Positions 42,055 to 50,688 of a stretch of 64,000 bases of DNA are shown here, piece after piece; positions within the stretch are counted from its first letter, which is position 1; the number at the start of each line of letters is the position of its first letter. Below the pieces are notes generated by a model. It was given only the letters and a program-made list of their open reading frames with translations, was not told the DNA's origin and did not search any database. The DNA comes from Paenibacillus montaniterrae (GTDB lineage: Bacteria; Bacillota; Bacilli; Paenibacillales; Paenibacillaceae), in contig NZ_BOSE01000002.1 of NCBI RefSeq assembly GCF_018403185.1, positions 310,001-374,000 of the forward strand, read 5' to 3'. The position numbers and the translations under genes were made by a program.

Positions 42055-42223
42055 GTTCAAAAAGCCGGGCTTTCAGGACCAAGAAGCTTGGGCGCTAGTA
42101 GAAAATGAGGAGCGCAGCGTAGATACCTACTACGTGAGCACCGGAATTTTCGCTAGCGCCCAAGATTCGCCGTCGACTAAGCTACAACGCAACTCATCGT
42201 CATCAAAGTTCGGCTTTTTGAAC
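42055..42223 (+). repeat. Type A repeat, full copy A8
   Basis: This 169-bp unit of the CTTGGACG subfamily has TTGGGCGCTAG and CTAGCGCCCAA as a perfect inner pair where other copies have GGACG/CGTTC. AAAAT/ATTTT replaces AAGGC/GCCTT. Terminal arms are GTTCAAAAAGCCGGGCTTT and AAAGTTCGGCTTTTTGAAC. Confidence 0.85.
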
Positions 42224-42240
42224 AACCTCTTTCAATGAAA

Positions 42241-42407
42241 GTTTAAAAATTCGGCTTTCAGGACCAAGAAGATGGCACGCTACTAGAAGGCGAGGAGCGC
42301 AGCGTAGATAGACCTACGTGAGCACCGGAGCCTTCGGTAGCGTGCCATATTCGACGTCGACTATACTACAACGCAATCGCATCGTCATCAAAGTCGGATT
42401 TTTGAAC
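42241..42407 (+). repeat. Type A repeat, full copy A9
   Basis: This 167-bp unit has the same subfamily and nearly the same sequence as A7, on the other side of A8. It ends nine bases before the stop codon of the TraB/GumN gene. The three units with 16-17 base linkers make up the whole 41859-42415 gap. Confidence 0.85.
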
Positions 42408-42415
42408 AACCTATT

Positions 42416-43708
42416 TTAAAGGCGTTCTACTTTGTATCCTCTCTTCTCTAGCATCGCAACAATACTATCTTCTCCAGCAAAGTGCAACGCTCCCGCGATA
42501 ACAAAGTACGTTTTATATTGAGTATCGTTCAAATACTGCTCAATTTTATCAGTCATGCCAGCATTGCGCTTGGTTAGCAAGGCATTGTAATATTCAGGTG
42601 AAGCAATTTTCATAGATTGAGCGATCTCCGTTAAGCCTTCCAAATCGCCTGTAGTCCAAATATCGATAAGCGTATCTGTTCCCGCTCCGACTTCATAGCC
42701 TTCAAATGCATACTCATATTGCATCACTGTCTCTAGCAAAAGCTGCTCTTGCAGCTCAGGAGAAAAGCCTGCCAGCATTTCGTATTGCTGCAAAAAGCTT
42801 TCCAATTCACCAATTGGCAGCTCATCCTCATCAGCCTGCAGCAAGAAATGCATGTCTACACCGTATACGGAGTCTGCATCTCCTTCATCAAAGCCGGAAG
42901 ACAGCATTGTATTGATGAACCAGACTTGATAGGTTTGGAATTCTTCCAAATCCTCGCCTTCAATTTCCAGCTTTTTCGCAAGCTCCATAAGTGCTTTATA
43001 GGCTTCGGCAGACAGATGATCCTTTATAGTTGTGCCGTCCTGGTATGTGAACAGCTTCTCTAGTTCCTTCATCTCTTCTTCCGTTGGATCTTTTGTTATG
43101 TCTACCTCAGTTACGACGATATCGGAAGCTTCATAAGCCTTATTAATTTCATCACGCAGCGGATACATTTTATATGTACCTACATGAATCGAGCCTAGCA
43201 TATATACGGTTTGCTCGCCCTTTGTTACTTTCCACAGGAAGCCTTCTGGCGGAGTATGCTCCTCTTCAGGCTCCAGCATGCTGTAGTCATCCTCCATATA
43301 TATGGAAGAAGTAGCTGCATCCCATCTTGTTGTCGTGACGGTAACTGGCTCCAACTCTCTTATTGGCGCATAATAAGTATTATTGCGATAGATTAAGTCC
43401 AGCTTTTCTATTACAACTTCATCAAATTCTATTACTTTCAGCGTATCAACTTCGATGATAGATTCATAGCCATACCAATCTAAAATTATTTGTTTTTTGG
43501 TGCTTTTGTAACGTACCTCATATTCCAGCTCCTCGAAGAAGCTACGCAAAGGCACGTACGTTTTGCCTTTTTCCACAAAAGCAGGCTCAGTCATATCGAG
43601 CTTTTCTCCGTTATAATAGACGGAAATGCCGCTTGACTGCGCTTGAACAGGGATCGCAATGGCAAATACGAGCAAGATTGCTACTAAACTAGTTAACCAT
43701 TTCTTCAT
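42416..43708 (-). CDS. Secreted TraB/GumN-family protein with copper amine oxidase-like N-terminal domain
   Basis: The product is about 430 residues. It has a signal peptide (LTSLVAILLVFAIAIPVQAQ), an N-terminal stalk-like domain of the 'copper amine oxidase N-terminal' type (VYYNGEKLDMTEPAFVEKGKTYVPLRSFFEEL), and a TraB/GumN domain with LGSIHVGTYKMYPL and the late GALHFAGEDSIVAML (conserved GxxH motifs). TraB/GumN proteins resemble Tiki metalloproteases. The N-terminal domain is common on Paenibacillus surface proteins and may bind the wall. AGGAGG stands before the ATG at 43708. Confidence 0.87.
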   Translation of the reverse strand: MKKWLTSLVAILLVFAIAIPVQAQSSGISVYYNGEKLDMTEPAFVEKGKTYVPLRSFFEELEYEVRYKSTKKQIILDWYGYESIIEVDTLKVIEFDEVVIEKLDLIYRNNTYYAPIRELEPVTVTTTRWDAATSSIYMEDDYSMLEPEEEHTPPEGFLWKVTKGEQTVYMLGSIHVGTYKMYPLRDEINKAYEASDIVVTEVDITKDPTEEEMKELEKLFTYQDGTTIKDHLSAEAYKALMELAKKLEIEGEDLEEFQTYQVWFINTMLSSGFDEGDADSVYGVDMHFLLQADEDELPIGELESFLQQYEMLAGFSPELQEQLLLETVMQYEYAFEGYEVGAGTDTLIDIWTTGDLEGLTEIAQSMKIASPEYYNALLTKRNAGMTDKIEQYLNDTQYKTYFVIAGALHFAGEDSIVAMLEKRGYKVERL

Positions 43709-43855
43709 TAATTGTTTCCCCTCCTGAAACATTTCATGGTGCTTTTTCGCTTCTACTTTACTGTACTTAAACTTGGTACTATCTAGCAGCAGCCAAAAAG
43801 ATAATAACTCTCATAGTATAGCATCTTGCTCCATATATTACCATACAGTCATTGC

Positions 43856-44860
43856 TTAATTTTTCAAGTTCATCACTTCAGCTAGCATTTGGAAAGACCT
43901 TAAGCGTGCTTGATGCTCGTAAATATATGCGGTCGCCATCACCTCATCAACATCCGTTGCCTTGATCAATGCTTGCAGCTTCTCTTTTACAGTTTGCGGG
44001 CTGCCAATAATTGATGATCCAACCTGCTGCTCCACCATAATTTTTTCTTGCGGCGTCCAGACCAGATCCATGTTTTCCACCGGCGGCTTCAATGGTGTAC
44101 GCTGATTGCGAATAAAGCTAAGAAACATTTGATACATTGAAGTTGCAAGCAAACGAGCTTCTTCATCGCTATCCGCCACAATGACATTGACCGCGACCAT
44201 GCTGTAAGGCTCGGCATATTGCTCCGAAGGTCGGAAGCTTTGCTTATACAGCTTCAAGGCTGGCACGATATAGGTAGGCGAGAAATGGCCTGCGAAGGCA
44301 AACGGCAGTCCTTTCTCCGCTGCTAGCGCAGCACTGAAATCACTGGAGCCAAGCAGCCAGATCGGCACATCTGCACCTTCTCCAGGGATAGCGCGAATCG
44401 AATGCTGAACATGAGCCGTAGGCTTCATAAACGCTTGCAGCTCCTCCAGCTGCTCAGGAAAATTAGCACCATTCGTATGTCGCTCACCGCGCAAAGCACG
44501 AGCGGTTATAGGATCTGTACCAGGAGCGCGGCCTAAGCCAAGATCGATTCTTCCCGGAAACAATGCATCCAGAGTGCCAAATTGCTCAGCAATCGCAAGC
44601 GGCGCATGGTTAGGCAGCATCACTCCACCTGATCCGACACGGATCGTTTTCGTATGTGAAGCAATGTGACCAATGACGACCGCAGTAGCCGAACTGGCAA
44701 TATTAGGCGCGTTATGATGCTCCGCCAGCCAGAAGCGCGTGTAACCGGCCTGCTCAGCCACCTGAGCCAGCTCAGCCGAGCGCTGCAAGGCATCAGCAAC
44801 TCCTCCTCCTTCAACGATTGGCGCTACGTCTAAAATCGAAAACGGTATATGTTTGTCCAA
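43856..44860 (-). CDS. LLM-class flavin-dependent oxidoreductase (luciferase-like)
   Basis: This protein of about 334 residues has [15 protein letters not shown], the luciferase-like [45 protein letters not shown] and [17 protein letters not shown]. These agree with the MsnO8-type group. Such enzymes use reduced FMN to oxygenate or reduce substrates; the substrate is unknown. AAAGGAG lies nine bases before a TTG at 44860 but directly abuts the ATG at 44869, so the TTG start is preferred. It is divergent from the SNF2 gene, which also appears to use TTG. Confidence 0.85.
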   Translation of the reverse strand: MDKHIPFSILDVAPIVEGGGVADALQRSAELAQVAEQAGYTRFWLAEHHNAPNIASSATAVVIGHIASHTKTIRVGSGGVMLPNHAPLAIAEQFGTLDALFPGRIDLGLGRAPGTDPITARALRGERHTNGANFPEQLEELQAFMKPTAHVQHSIRAIPGEGADVPIWLLGSSDFSAALAAEKGLPFAFAGHFSPTYIVPALKLYKQSFRPSEQYAEPYSMVAVNVIVADSDEEARLLATSMYQMFLSFIRNQRTPLKPPVENMDLVWTPQEKIMVEQQVGSSIIGSPQTVKEKLQALIKATDVDEVMATAYIYEHQARLRSFQMLAEVMNLKN

Positions 44861-44977
44861 CTTAATCATCTCCTTTACAGTTACTATAGTAACAATTGCT
44901 GATACAATAAGCAAAATTTTATGGAACAAGGTATACTGATGAAAGGACCTCATTCCAATCATAAGGAGGACTTGCAT

Positions 44978-47896
44978 TTGAATGAAGAAATCAAAGCGCT
45001 GCAATTACTTAGCATTTTTGAGCGCCAGCAGGCGCGCGGACAGCAGCGAATTCCAATAGAGCTCATATTCCTTTGCTTATTGCAGCCCAAGCATGACGGC
45101 TCATACGTGATGGCCTTGGAGCTGACGGCAGCATTGGAGCAAAGAAAGCAATACATCATTACCCAGCCATATCGCTGGCTGGAAGCAGTCATTCAGCGCA
45201 AGCCGTACAAGCTGTCGCGCAGTGCCAACTATGATCCTGAGCTTCATACGCTAAATGCGCCCACGCTTGAGCTTTGCAAGCTGCTTTGGCAGTCTGTGCA
45301 GGATTTGCCCGTCCATGAAGCAAGCAAGCTAAAACTGCTGCCGATTCCAGGCAGTCTATGGCATAAGCTGGAGCCCTTGCTGCTTCAAGAACGAAATGTT
45401 CAGCTGCAATATTATATGGAAGCTTTGCCGCTCGACCAGCAGCTGCAGGCTTTTGAAAAAATCAGCTTTTCCGAGCACAAGCTGCCGCTTACTATTACGA
45501 TTTCCCGTCTGGAGCAGCACTATTGTCTTAATGGAGAGCAGCTGCAGTGGCTGCTCATTTTGCCTGCCCATGAGCTTGTCTGCTATGACGGAGTTTTCTA
45601 TCGATTAACTTGGGAGCAAGCCAATCAAATGCTGGCGCTGACAGATCTGCTGCAGCAAAGCGATTGGCAGCTTCTGCTGGAGCAGGAAGCGCTCAGCCAG
45701 TTTCTTGATCAAGCGCTGCCGCAGCTGCAGTCCATGCTGCACTTGCAAATAGCCGATGAAATTGCTGAGAAGCTGTCCTCGACACCCTTGCTCGCCAATA
45801 TTTATCTTGACCGTATACGCGAGAGATTGCTAATCGGTGTGGAGTTTCAATATGGAAGTCTGGCTATTCAGCCTTTTCAACCGCAGCAATCGTCAGCTCT
45901 TGACGACCGCATTCTGCTGCGCGAACGGGAAAAGGAAGCGCGCATTCTTGAAATTTTAATGGGGGTAAACGGGATTCAAACGGAAGGCGGCATTATCGTT
46001 GAAGGCGATGATGATGAATATGTTTTTTTCCGCACGATACTGCCAGAGCTGAAGCAGCTTGCACAAATTCATGCGACGACTGCCGTCAAGCTGCGCTATG
46101 TAACCGAGGACGTCTTCCCGCAGCTCAAGCTGGCATGGGAAGAAAAGAGCAATTGGCTGCAATACAGCTTTTCAATGGCCGGAATTAGTAATCAAGAGCT
46201 AAAGCAGCTGCTGCAAGCACTTGTAGAGAAGCGCAAATATTATCGTCTTTCGCAAGGCGCTCTATTGTCGCTGGAGCATCCGCAGTACGGAGCGCTGCTG
46301 CGCGTCATGTCACAGCTAGGCCTGCTGCATCCTACAAATTTTGATGATCGCATCCCGCTAGCCAAAGCGATTCCAACAATGCTTACGCTACAAAAGCAGG
46401 AAAGCAGCATTGTGCTGTCCCGTTCGCTGAAGCGGTTTATTGAAGGCTTAAGCCAGCCGCAGCAGCACGAAGCAGCGCTGCCGTCTACTATAACGGCTGA
46501 GCCAAGAGACTATCAGCTTGACGGCTTTCAATGGATGCACAGGCTGGCCCAGCATCATTTGGGAGGGATTTTAGCTGATGAAATGGGTCTTGGCAAAACG
46601 CTGCAGGCGATCATGCTCCTCGCCAGCTTGCATGAAGAGTATCAAGAAGCTGCAGGAAAGCAGCTAGTCATCGCACCCGCTTCGTTAATCTGGAACTGGA
46701 AGCATGAGCTGGAGCGCTTTGCTCCTGAGCTTCGTGCACAGGTATTGGAGGGAGCCCAGCTTCATAGCAAGGAGCAGCAGCTATGGCAGCAAGCTGACAT
46801 ATGGATTGCTTCCTACACCTTCGTGCGCTCACAGCAGCAGTTTTTTCAAAGCTGCAGCTTTCTGACCGTTATTTGCGACGAGGCCCAGGCGTTTAAAAAT
46901 GATTACACAAAAACATCTCAAGCTTTACGCCAATTAACTGCGACTCATAAATTCGCTCTAACAGGCACACCAATTGAAAATCGTCTGGACGAGCTGTGGT
47001 CGATTATGAGCTTTGTCAATCCAGCGCTGTTTCCAGATAAAAATCATTGGCTGCAATTGCCGCGAGAAACGCTCAAGCAGATCATCGCTCCGTTCATGCT
47101 GAGACGAACAAAGCAGGAGGTCATGCAGGAGCTGCCGCCAAAATACGAATCGACCTTGTACGCGCCGCTGACGATGGAGCAGAAAAAGCTGTATCTATCA
47201 TATTTGGCGAAGCTGCAGGAGGATACATTGAAGCATCTTGACCGCAAAAGAAAAGGAGAACGCAGAATCAGGCTGCTGGCGGGCATTACCAGACTTCGGC
47301 AAATTTGCTGCCATCCCGAGCTGTTCGTGGAAGGCTATCAAGGAGCTTCTGCCAAGCTGGAGCAGTTTTTACAGCTTGTTGAGGAGAAAATTGCGGCAGG
47401 CAATCGTATTCTCGTGTTCTCTCAGTTCACGTCGATGCTGCACATTATCGCAAGAGAGCTGCAGTGGCGCGGCTATAGCCATTTTTACCTGGATGGCAGC
47501 ACTCCGCCAAAGCAAAGAATAGAATCAGTCGATGCCTTTAATCAAGGAGCGCGTCAGCTGTTTTTAATGTCTTTGAAGGCCGGCGGCACCGGCTTGAACG
47601 TAACGGGGGCCGACACAGTCATTTTATACGATTTATGGTGGAATCCTGCAGTCGAGCAGCAAGCAGCTGATCGGGTGCACCGAATTGGACAGCAGCTGCC
47701 CGTCCATATAATAAGGCTGGTTGCCGAGGGAACGCTTGAGGACAAAATGATTCAGCTGCAGCAGCGCAAGCAGCAGCTGATTAGCGACATATTGGATCAT
47801 GACGAGCTGGCGGAAGCTTCGTTGTCTGAGGAGGATTTACTAATGCTGCTGCAGCATCAGTTAAACAACGAATCCGCAGAGTCAGGAGAAGCTTGA
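44978..47896 (+). CDS. SNF2-family DEAD/DEAH helicase
   Basis: This protein of about 972 residues has a long N-terminal region (about 500 residues, leucine and glutamine rich) without a recognised domain, followed by a Swi2/Snf2 ATPase core. Motifs are [14 protein letters not shown] (Q-like), [13 protein letters not shown] (I, near residue 540), [11 protein letters not shown] (II), [16 protein letters not shown] (III), [17 protein letters not shown] (V) and [12 protein letters not shown] (VI). AAGGAGG lies eight bases before a TTG at 44978, which is preferred to the frame's first ATG at 44921. Bacterial SNF2 proteins such as RapA-like and HepA-like enzymes remodel protein-DNA complexes; the exact role is unknown. 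Confidence 0.9.
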   Translation: MNEEIKALQLLSIFERQQARGQQRIPIELIFLCLLQPKHDGSYVMALELTAALEQRKQYIITQPYRWLEAVIQRKPYKLSRSANYDPELHTLNAPTLELCKLLWQSVQDLPVHEASKLKLLPIPGSLWHKLEPLLLQERNVQLQYYMEALPLDQQLQAFEKISFSEHKLPLTITISRLEQHYCLNGEQLQWLLILPAHELVCYDGVFYRLTWEQANQMLALTDLLQQSDWQLLLEQEALSQFLDQALPQLQSMLHLQIADEIAEKLSSTPLLANIYLDRIRERLLIGVEFQYGSLAIQPFQPQQSSALDDRILLREREKEARILEILMGVNGIQTEGGIIVEGDDDEYVFFRTILPELKQLAQIHATTAVKLRYVTEDVFPQLKLAWEEKSNWLQYSFSMAGISNQELKQLLQALVEKRKYYRLSQGALLSLEHPQYGALLRVMSQLGLLHPTNFDDRIPLAKAIPTMLTLQKQESSIVLSRSLKRFIEGLSQPQQHEAALPSTITAEPRDYQLDGFQWMHRLAQHHLGGILADEMGLGKTLQAIMLLASLHEEYQEAAGKQLVIAPASLIWNWKHELERFAPELRAQVLEGAQLHSKEQQLWQQADIWIASYTFVRSQQQFFQSCSFLTVICDEAQAFKNDYTKTSQALRQLTATHKFALTGTPIENRLDELWSIMSFVNPALFPDKNHWLQLPRETLKQIIAPFMLRRTKQEVMQELPPKYESTLYAPLTMEQKKLYLSYLAKLQEDTLKHLDRKRKGERRIRLLAGITRLRQICCHPELFVEGYQGASAKLEQFLQLVEEKIAAGNRILVFSQFTSMLHIIARELQWRGYSHFYLDGSTPPKQRIESVDAFNQGARQLFLMSLKAGGTGLNVTGADTVILYDLWWNPAVEQQAADRVHRIGQQLPVHIIRLVAEGTLEDKMIQLQQRKQQLISDILDHDELAEASLSEEDLLMLLQHQLNNESAESGEA

Positions 47897-47979
47897 AGTC
47901 GATTGAATTGGGTGAAATTTGTTAACGACTTCAGAACAGTTGCATTTTCGCAATTATACTTGGCAGGAGGCCAGTATTG

Positions 47980-48993
47980 TCAATCGAGCAAGCCATCCTC
48001 ATACAAGCTGACAAACGCATCGACAAGATCAGGATCAAATTGCTTGCCCTTTTGTTCAAGCAGCCATTCAATTGCAGCTTTTGGCGTCCACTTTTCTTTA
48101 TAAGGCCGCTTGGTCGTGAGCGCATCATATACATCAACAACGGTTACAATTCTTGCCTCCAGCGGAATGTCCAGCTGCTTCAGCCGCAGCGGATAACCAG
48201 TGCCGTCCCAGCGCTCATGATGATGGAGAATAATATTTTTGGCAACAGAAATTTCGTGCTCGAACAGCTCGTCGTCAAGCTCTCCATTAATTTTATCGAG
48301 AATATCGACGCCTATATGCGGATGCATCTCGATGATCGTTCGCTCATAGGGAGCAAGTGAGCCCGGCTTGTAAAGAATGCCCTCAGGAATCGCGGACTTT
48401 CCGATATCATGCAGGATGCTGCCGTTTATAATTTGCAAAATATAGGCCGCGGGCAAGGCAAGACGAAATTGCTCCACATATCGATGAACGAGCAGCTCCG
48501 TCAAGCTTTGCACGCGGATCAAATGATTTTCAATCCCCGGATCGCGAATTTCGCAGGAAATGGCCAGCACCTTTAATAGAGAGCCTTGCAAATTACCTAC
48601 GCGCTGCTCATCCAAATAATAGCCTCGCTGCAGCTCCTCCAAATTGCGAAAAACCCCGACATAATAGATTTGCTGCCCGATTTCATACGGGGTGATCGTT
48701 ATTGAGGAATGCCAAAGCTCTCCGCTGCGCTTGCGATTGGTGAAAATACCAGACCAGGGCAAGCCGGATGATAGCGACTCATGCATCAGCTTATACGTCT
48801 CCAGCGGTGTATGCTTGGTGCGCAATATGCCTGCTTTCCTGCCAACCACTTCTTCATTCGTATAGCCTGTAATTCGTTCATAGGCGCGATTGACACAGCA
48901 AATGATATGCTGCTCATCTGTAATGATAACTGCATCTGCAAGCTGCAAAATTTGCGCAAAGTGCGGCATTAGCTTTTCATATCGTTCGTTCAT
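47980..48993 (-). CDS. PAS and HD-GYP domain protein (putative cyclic-di-GMP phosphodiesterase)
   Basis: The product is about 337 residues. It has an N-terminal PAS domain (ADAVIITDEQHIICCVNRAYERITGYTNEEVVGR). After a linker an HD-GYP domain has ILHDIGKSAIPEGILYKPG (HD), MHPHIGVDIL, ILHHHERWDGTGYP (HHxxxxGxGYP) and ARIVTVVDVYDALTTKRPYKE. HD-GYP domains hydrolyse cyclic-di-GMP or related dinucleotides; the PAS could sense redox or ligands. No membrane segment is present. The start at 48993 or 48996 follows GAGGG. It is convergent with the SNF2 gene across 83 bases. Confidence 0.9.
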   Translation of the reverse strand: MNERYEKLMPHFAQILQLADAVIITDEQHIICCVNRAYERITGYTNEEVVGRKAGILRTKHTPLETYKLMHESLSSGLPWSGIFTNRKRSGELWHSSITITPYEIGQQIYYVGVFRNLEELQRGYYLDEQRVGNLQGSLLKVLAISCEIRDPGIENHLIRVQSLTELLVHRYVEQFRLALPAAYILQIINGSILHDIGKSAIPEGILYKPGSLAPYERTIIEMHPHIGVDILDKINGELDDELFEHEISVAKNIILHHHERWDGTGYPLRLKQLDIPLEARIVTVVDVYDALTTKRPYKEKWTPKAAIEWLLEQKGKQFDPDLVDAFVSLYEDGLLD

Positions 48994-49087
48994 CATATGT
49001 CCCTCTTCATTATGTATCATTCTTGTTGTACGTTGATAGATTGGTCATCTTAAACTGCGCGTGTTCAAAAAGCTTCCTCAGCGCTAC

Positions 49088-49413
49088 GGAGCAAAGCATC
49101 CTTCAGTCGCTTTTTAAAGCGTAATGCTATCTTATTTGAATTTTAAGGTTGCATTACGATGTTAAAGGCGACCCTCTCCGTTTTTCAGAGCTGCGGAGCA
49201 AAGCATCCTCCAGTCGCTTTTTAAATCGTATTGCTTATAATTGAATTTTTTAAGGTTGCATTACGATGTTAAAGGCGACCCTCTCCGTTTTTCAGCGCTG
49301 CGGAGCAAAGCATCCTCCAGTCGCTTTTTAAATCGTAATGCTTTTATTTGAATTTTTATGGTTGCATTACGATGTTAAAGGCGACCCTCTCCGTTTTTCG
49401 GATGCTTTGCTCC
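49088..49413 (+). repeat. Type B repeat, tandem array of three copies (B3-B5)
   Basis: Three units of about 107 bp start at 49088, 49195 and 49302, each GGAGCAAAGCATCC then a GTCGCTTTTTAAA...CGTAATGC arm and a GCATTACGATGTTAAAGGCGAC arm. Only the last copy carries the closing outer arm GGATGCTTTGCTCC. The loop lengths and sequences vary while the arms are conserved. It lies upstream of the HD-GYP gene and next to type A copies. Confidence 0.85.
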
Positions 49414-49436
49414 TTCGCTGGTGCTCTCTTGCAGCC

Positions 49437-49606
49437 AGGACCAAGAAGCTGGGCTTTCAGGACCAAGAAGATAGCATGAAGCTAGGGAATGAGGAGCGCA
49501 GCGTACGATTTTGGTACGTGAGCACCGCAGGCTCCCGATGAATGCTATATTCGACGTCGACTACGCTACAACGCCAATCATCGTCATCAAAGTCGTGCTT
49601 TTGAAC
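49437..49606 (+). repeat. Type A repeat, diverged copy
   Basis: The left end is rearranged, with CAGGACCAAGAAG present twice. The inner arms ATAGCATGAAGCTAGGGA and TCCCGATGAATGCTAT differ from every other copy on both sides yet still pair. The end arm is AAAGTCGTGCTTTTGAAC. Confidence 0.8.
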
Positions 49607-49622
49607 TACCCTTCCAATAAAG

Positions 49623-49789
49623 GTTCAAAAGCTCGGCTTTCAGGACCAAGAAGATGGCACGCTAGTAGAAAATGAGGAGCGCAGCGTAGATAGACCTACG
49701 TGAGCACCGGAATTTTCGCTAGCGTGACATATTCGACGTCGAGTGATCTCCAACGCAATCACATCGTCATCAAAGTCGTGCTTTTGAAC
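49623..49789 (+). repeat. Type A repeat, full copy A10, overlapping the HAD coding end
   Basis: This 167-bp unit of the ATGGCACG subfamily has terminal arms GTTCAAAAGCTCGGCTTT and AAAGTCGTGCTTTTGAAC. Its last 20 bases encode the final residues and stop codon of the HAD gene on the opposite strand. The 49021-49769 gap is otherwise filled by the type B array and the preceding type A copy. Confidence 0.85.
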
Positions 49790-50498
49790 CCTCCACTAAA
49801 AATTGATAGAGTTCTGCTAGGTTTGTTGCCTCACCAGTCAGCTCGATCGCTTCTGGGCGCTGCTGCTGGCGATGATTGAACCAAACCACGCTCCACCCTG
49901 CTCTGTGCGCTCCTACTACATCATTACGCCAGGAATCGCCGACATATGTACAATGTGCAGGATTTGTCCCTGTCTGTTTATTAATAAGCTGAAAGATTCG
50001 CGGATCAGGCTTGTCGATTCCATAAGCGCCTGATATGAAGATATGCTCGTTGGCAATCAGCTTGTCCAGTCCTAGCGCTTTGATTTTACGCCGTTGATGC
50101 GCCTCAGCCCCGTTAGTTAGCAGACCAACCAGCACTCCCCTTGCCTGAAGCTGTTGAATAAGCTCCTTCATTCCAGCAAAGCATTCAATCTCAAATTGAC
50201 AGCTCAAATAGGCCTGCTGAATCTCCTCAGCCTCCTGTTCAGTCAGCGCCAGGGAAAATTCCTGAAGCGCCAGCTGAAAGCGGCGTCTGCGCATTAGCTC
50301 GGTGGACGCGCCTTGCTCCATCTGCCCTGCGCCGCCCAGCTCATGCGAGAGCAGGTCGCTATAATAACGCATTCGGTGGTAGGCTGCCTCATAAGGAAAC
50401 TGTTCAATATGCGCTGCCCATGGCTGTACCGCTTTGCGGAATGGAATTAAATGATCATACACTGTATCGTCTACATCAAAAAATATCGCTTGTTTCAT
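49770..50498 (-). CDS. HAD-superfamily hydrolase
   Basis: The 242-residue phosphatase-like protein has motif I AIFFDVDDTVYDH (D residues nucleophile and acid), motif II LLTNGAEAHQRRKIKALGL, and motif IV YVGDSWRNDVVGAHRAGW. It belongs to the YfnB/YjjG-like branch that dephosphorylates nucleotides or sugar phosphates. GAGGAG lies before the ATG at 50498; a longer frame starts at 50612 without a site. The last residues (SKARL) and the TGA come from a type A repeat, so this C-terminus probably differs from relatives. Confidence 0.88.
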   Translation of the reverse strand: MKQAIFFDVDDTVYDHLIPFRKAVQPWAAHIEQFPYEAAYHRMRYYSDLLSHELGGAGQMEQGASTELMRRRRFQLALQEFSLALTEQEAEEIQQAYLSCQFEIECFAGMKELIQQLQARGVLVGLLTNGAEAHQRRKIKALGLDKLIANEHIFISGAYGIDKPDPRIFQLINKQTGTNPAHCTYVGDSWRNDVVGAHRAGWSVVWFNHRQQQRPEAIELTGEATNLAELYQFLVEGSKARL

Positions 50499-50565
50499 AA
50501 CGCTCTCCTCAATGAAGTCAATGATTCTATTGTAGCAGAAAGAATGAAGGAGTGGGCACGGCAAA

Positions 50566-50615
50566 TAAAAAAGGGTGTTCAAGGCCAGTGAATACTGACA
50601 GCTTGAACACACCTT
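50566..50615 (-). terminator. Rho-independent terminator of mannan operon 2
   Basis: On the minus strand AAGGTGTGTTCAAG pairs with CTTGAACACCCTT across a loop of 18 bases and is followed by TTTTTATTTG. It lies 73 bases after the GH2 stop codon. Confidence 0.8.
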
Positions 50616-50688
50616 ATTGTTTGTGAACCATTCAGCACTTCAGAGCAATGCGTTGCTCCAAAGCTGTTGTCTTTAACAGCTGCTAATG

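Noticed and set aside
47895-47932. GAAGTCG/CGACTTC hairpin between SNF2 and HD-GYP genes as terminator
   Set aside because: Only seven pairs with a 24-base loop and no T run; too weak to call.
5109-49789. Repeat clusters considered as CRISPR arrays
   Set aside because: Units are about 170 bp with internal symmetry and near-identical interiors, without short direct repeats and unique spacers, and no cas gene is near.
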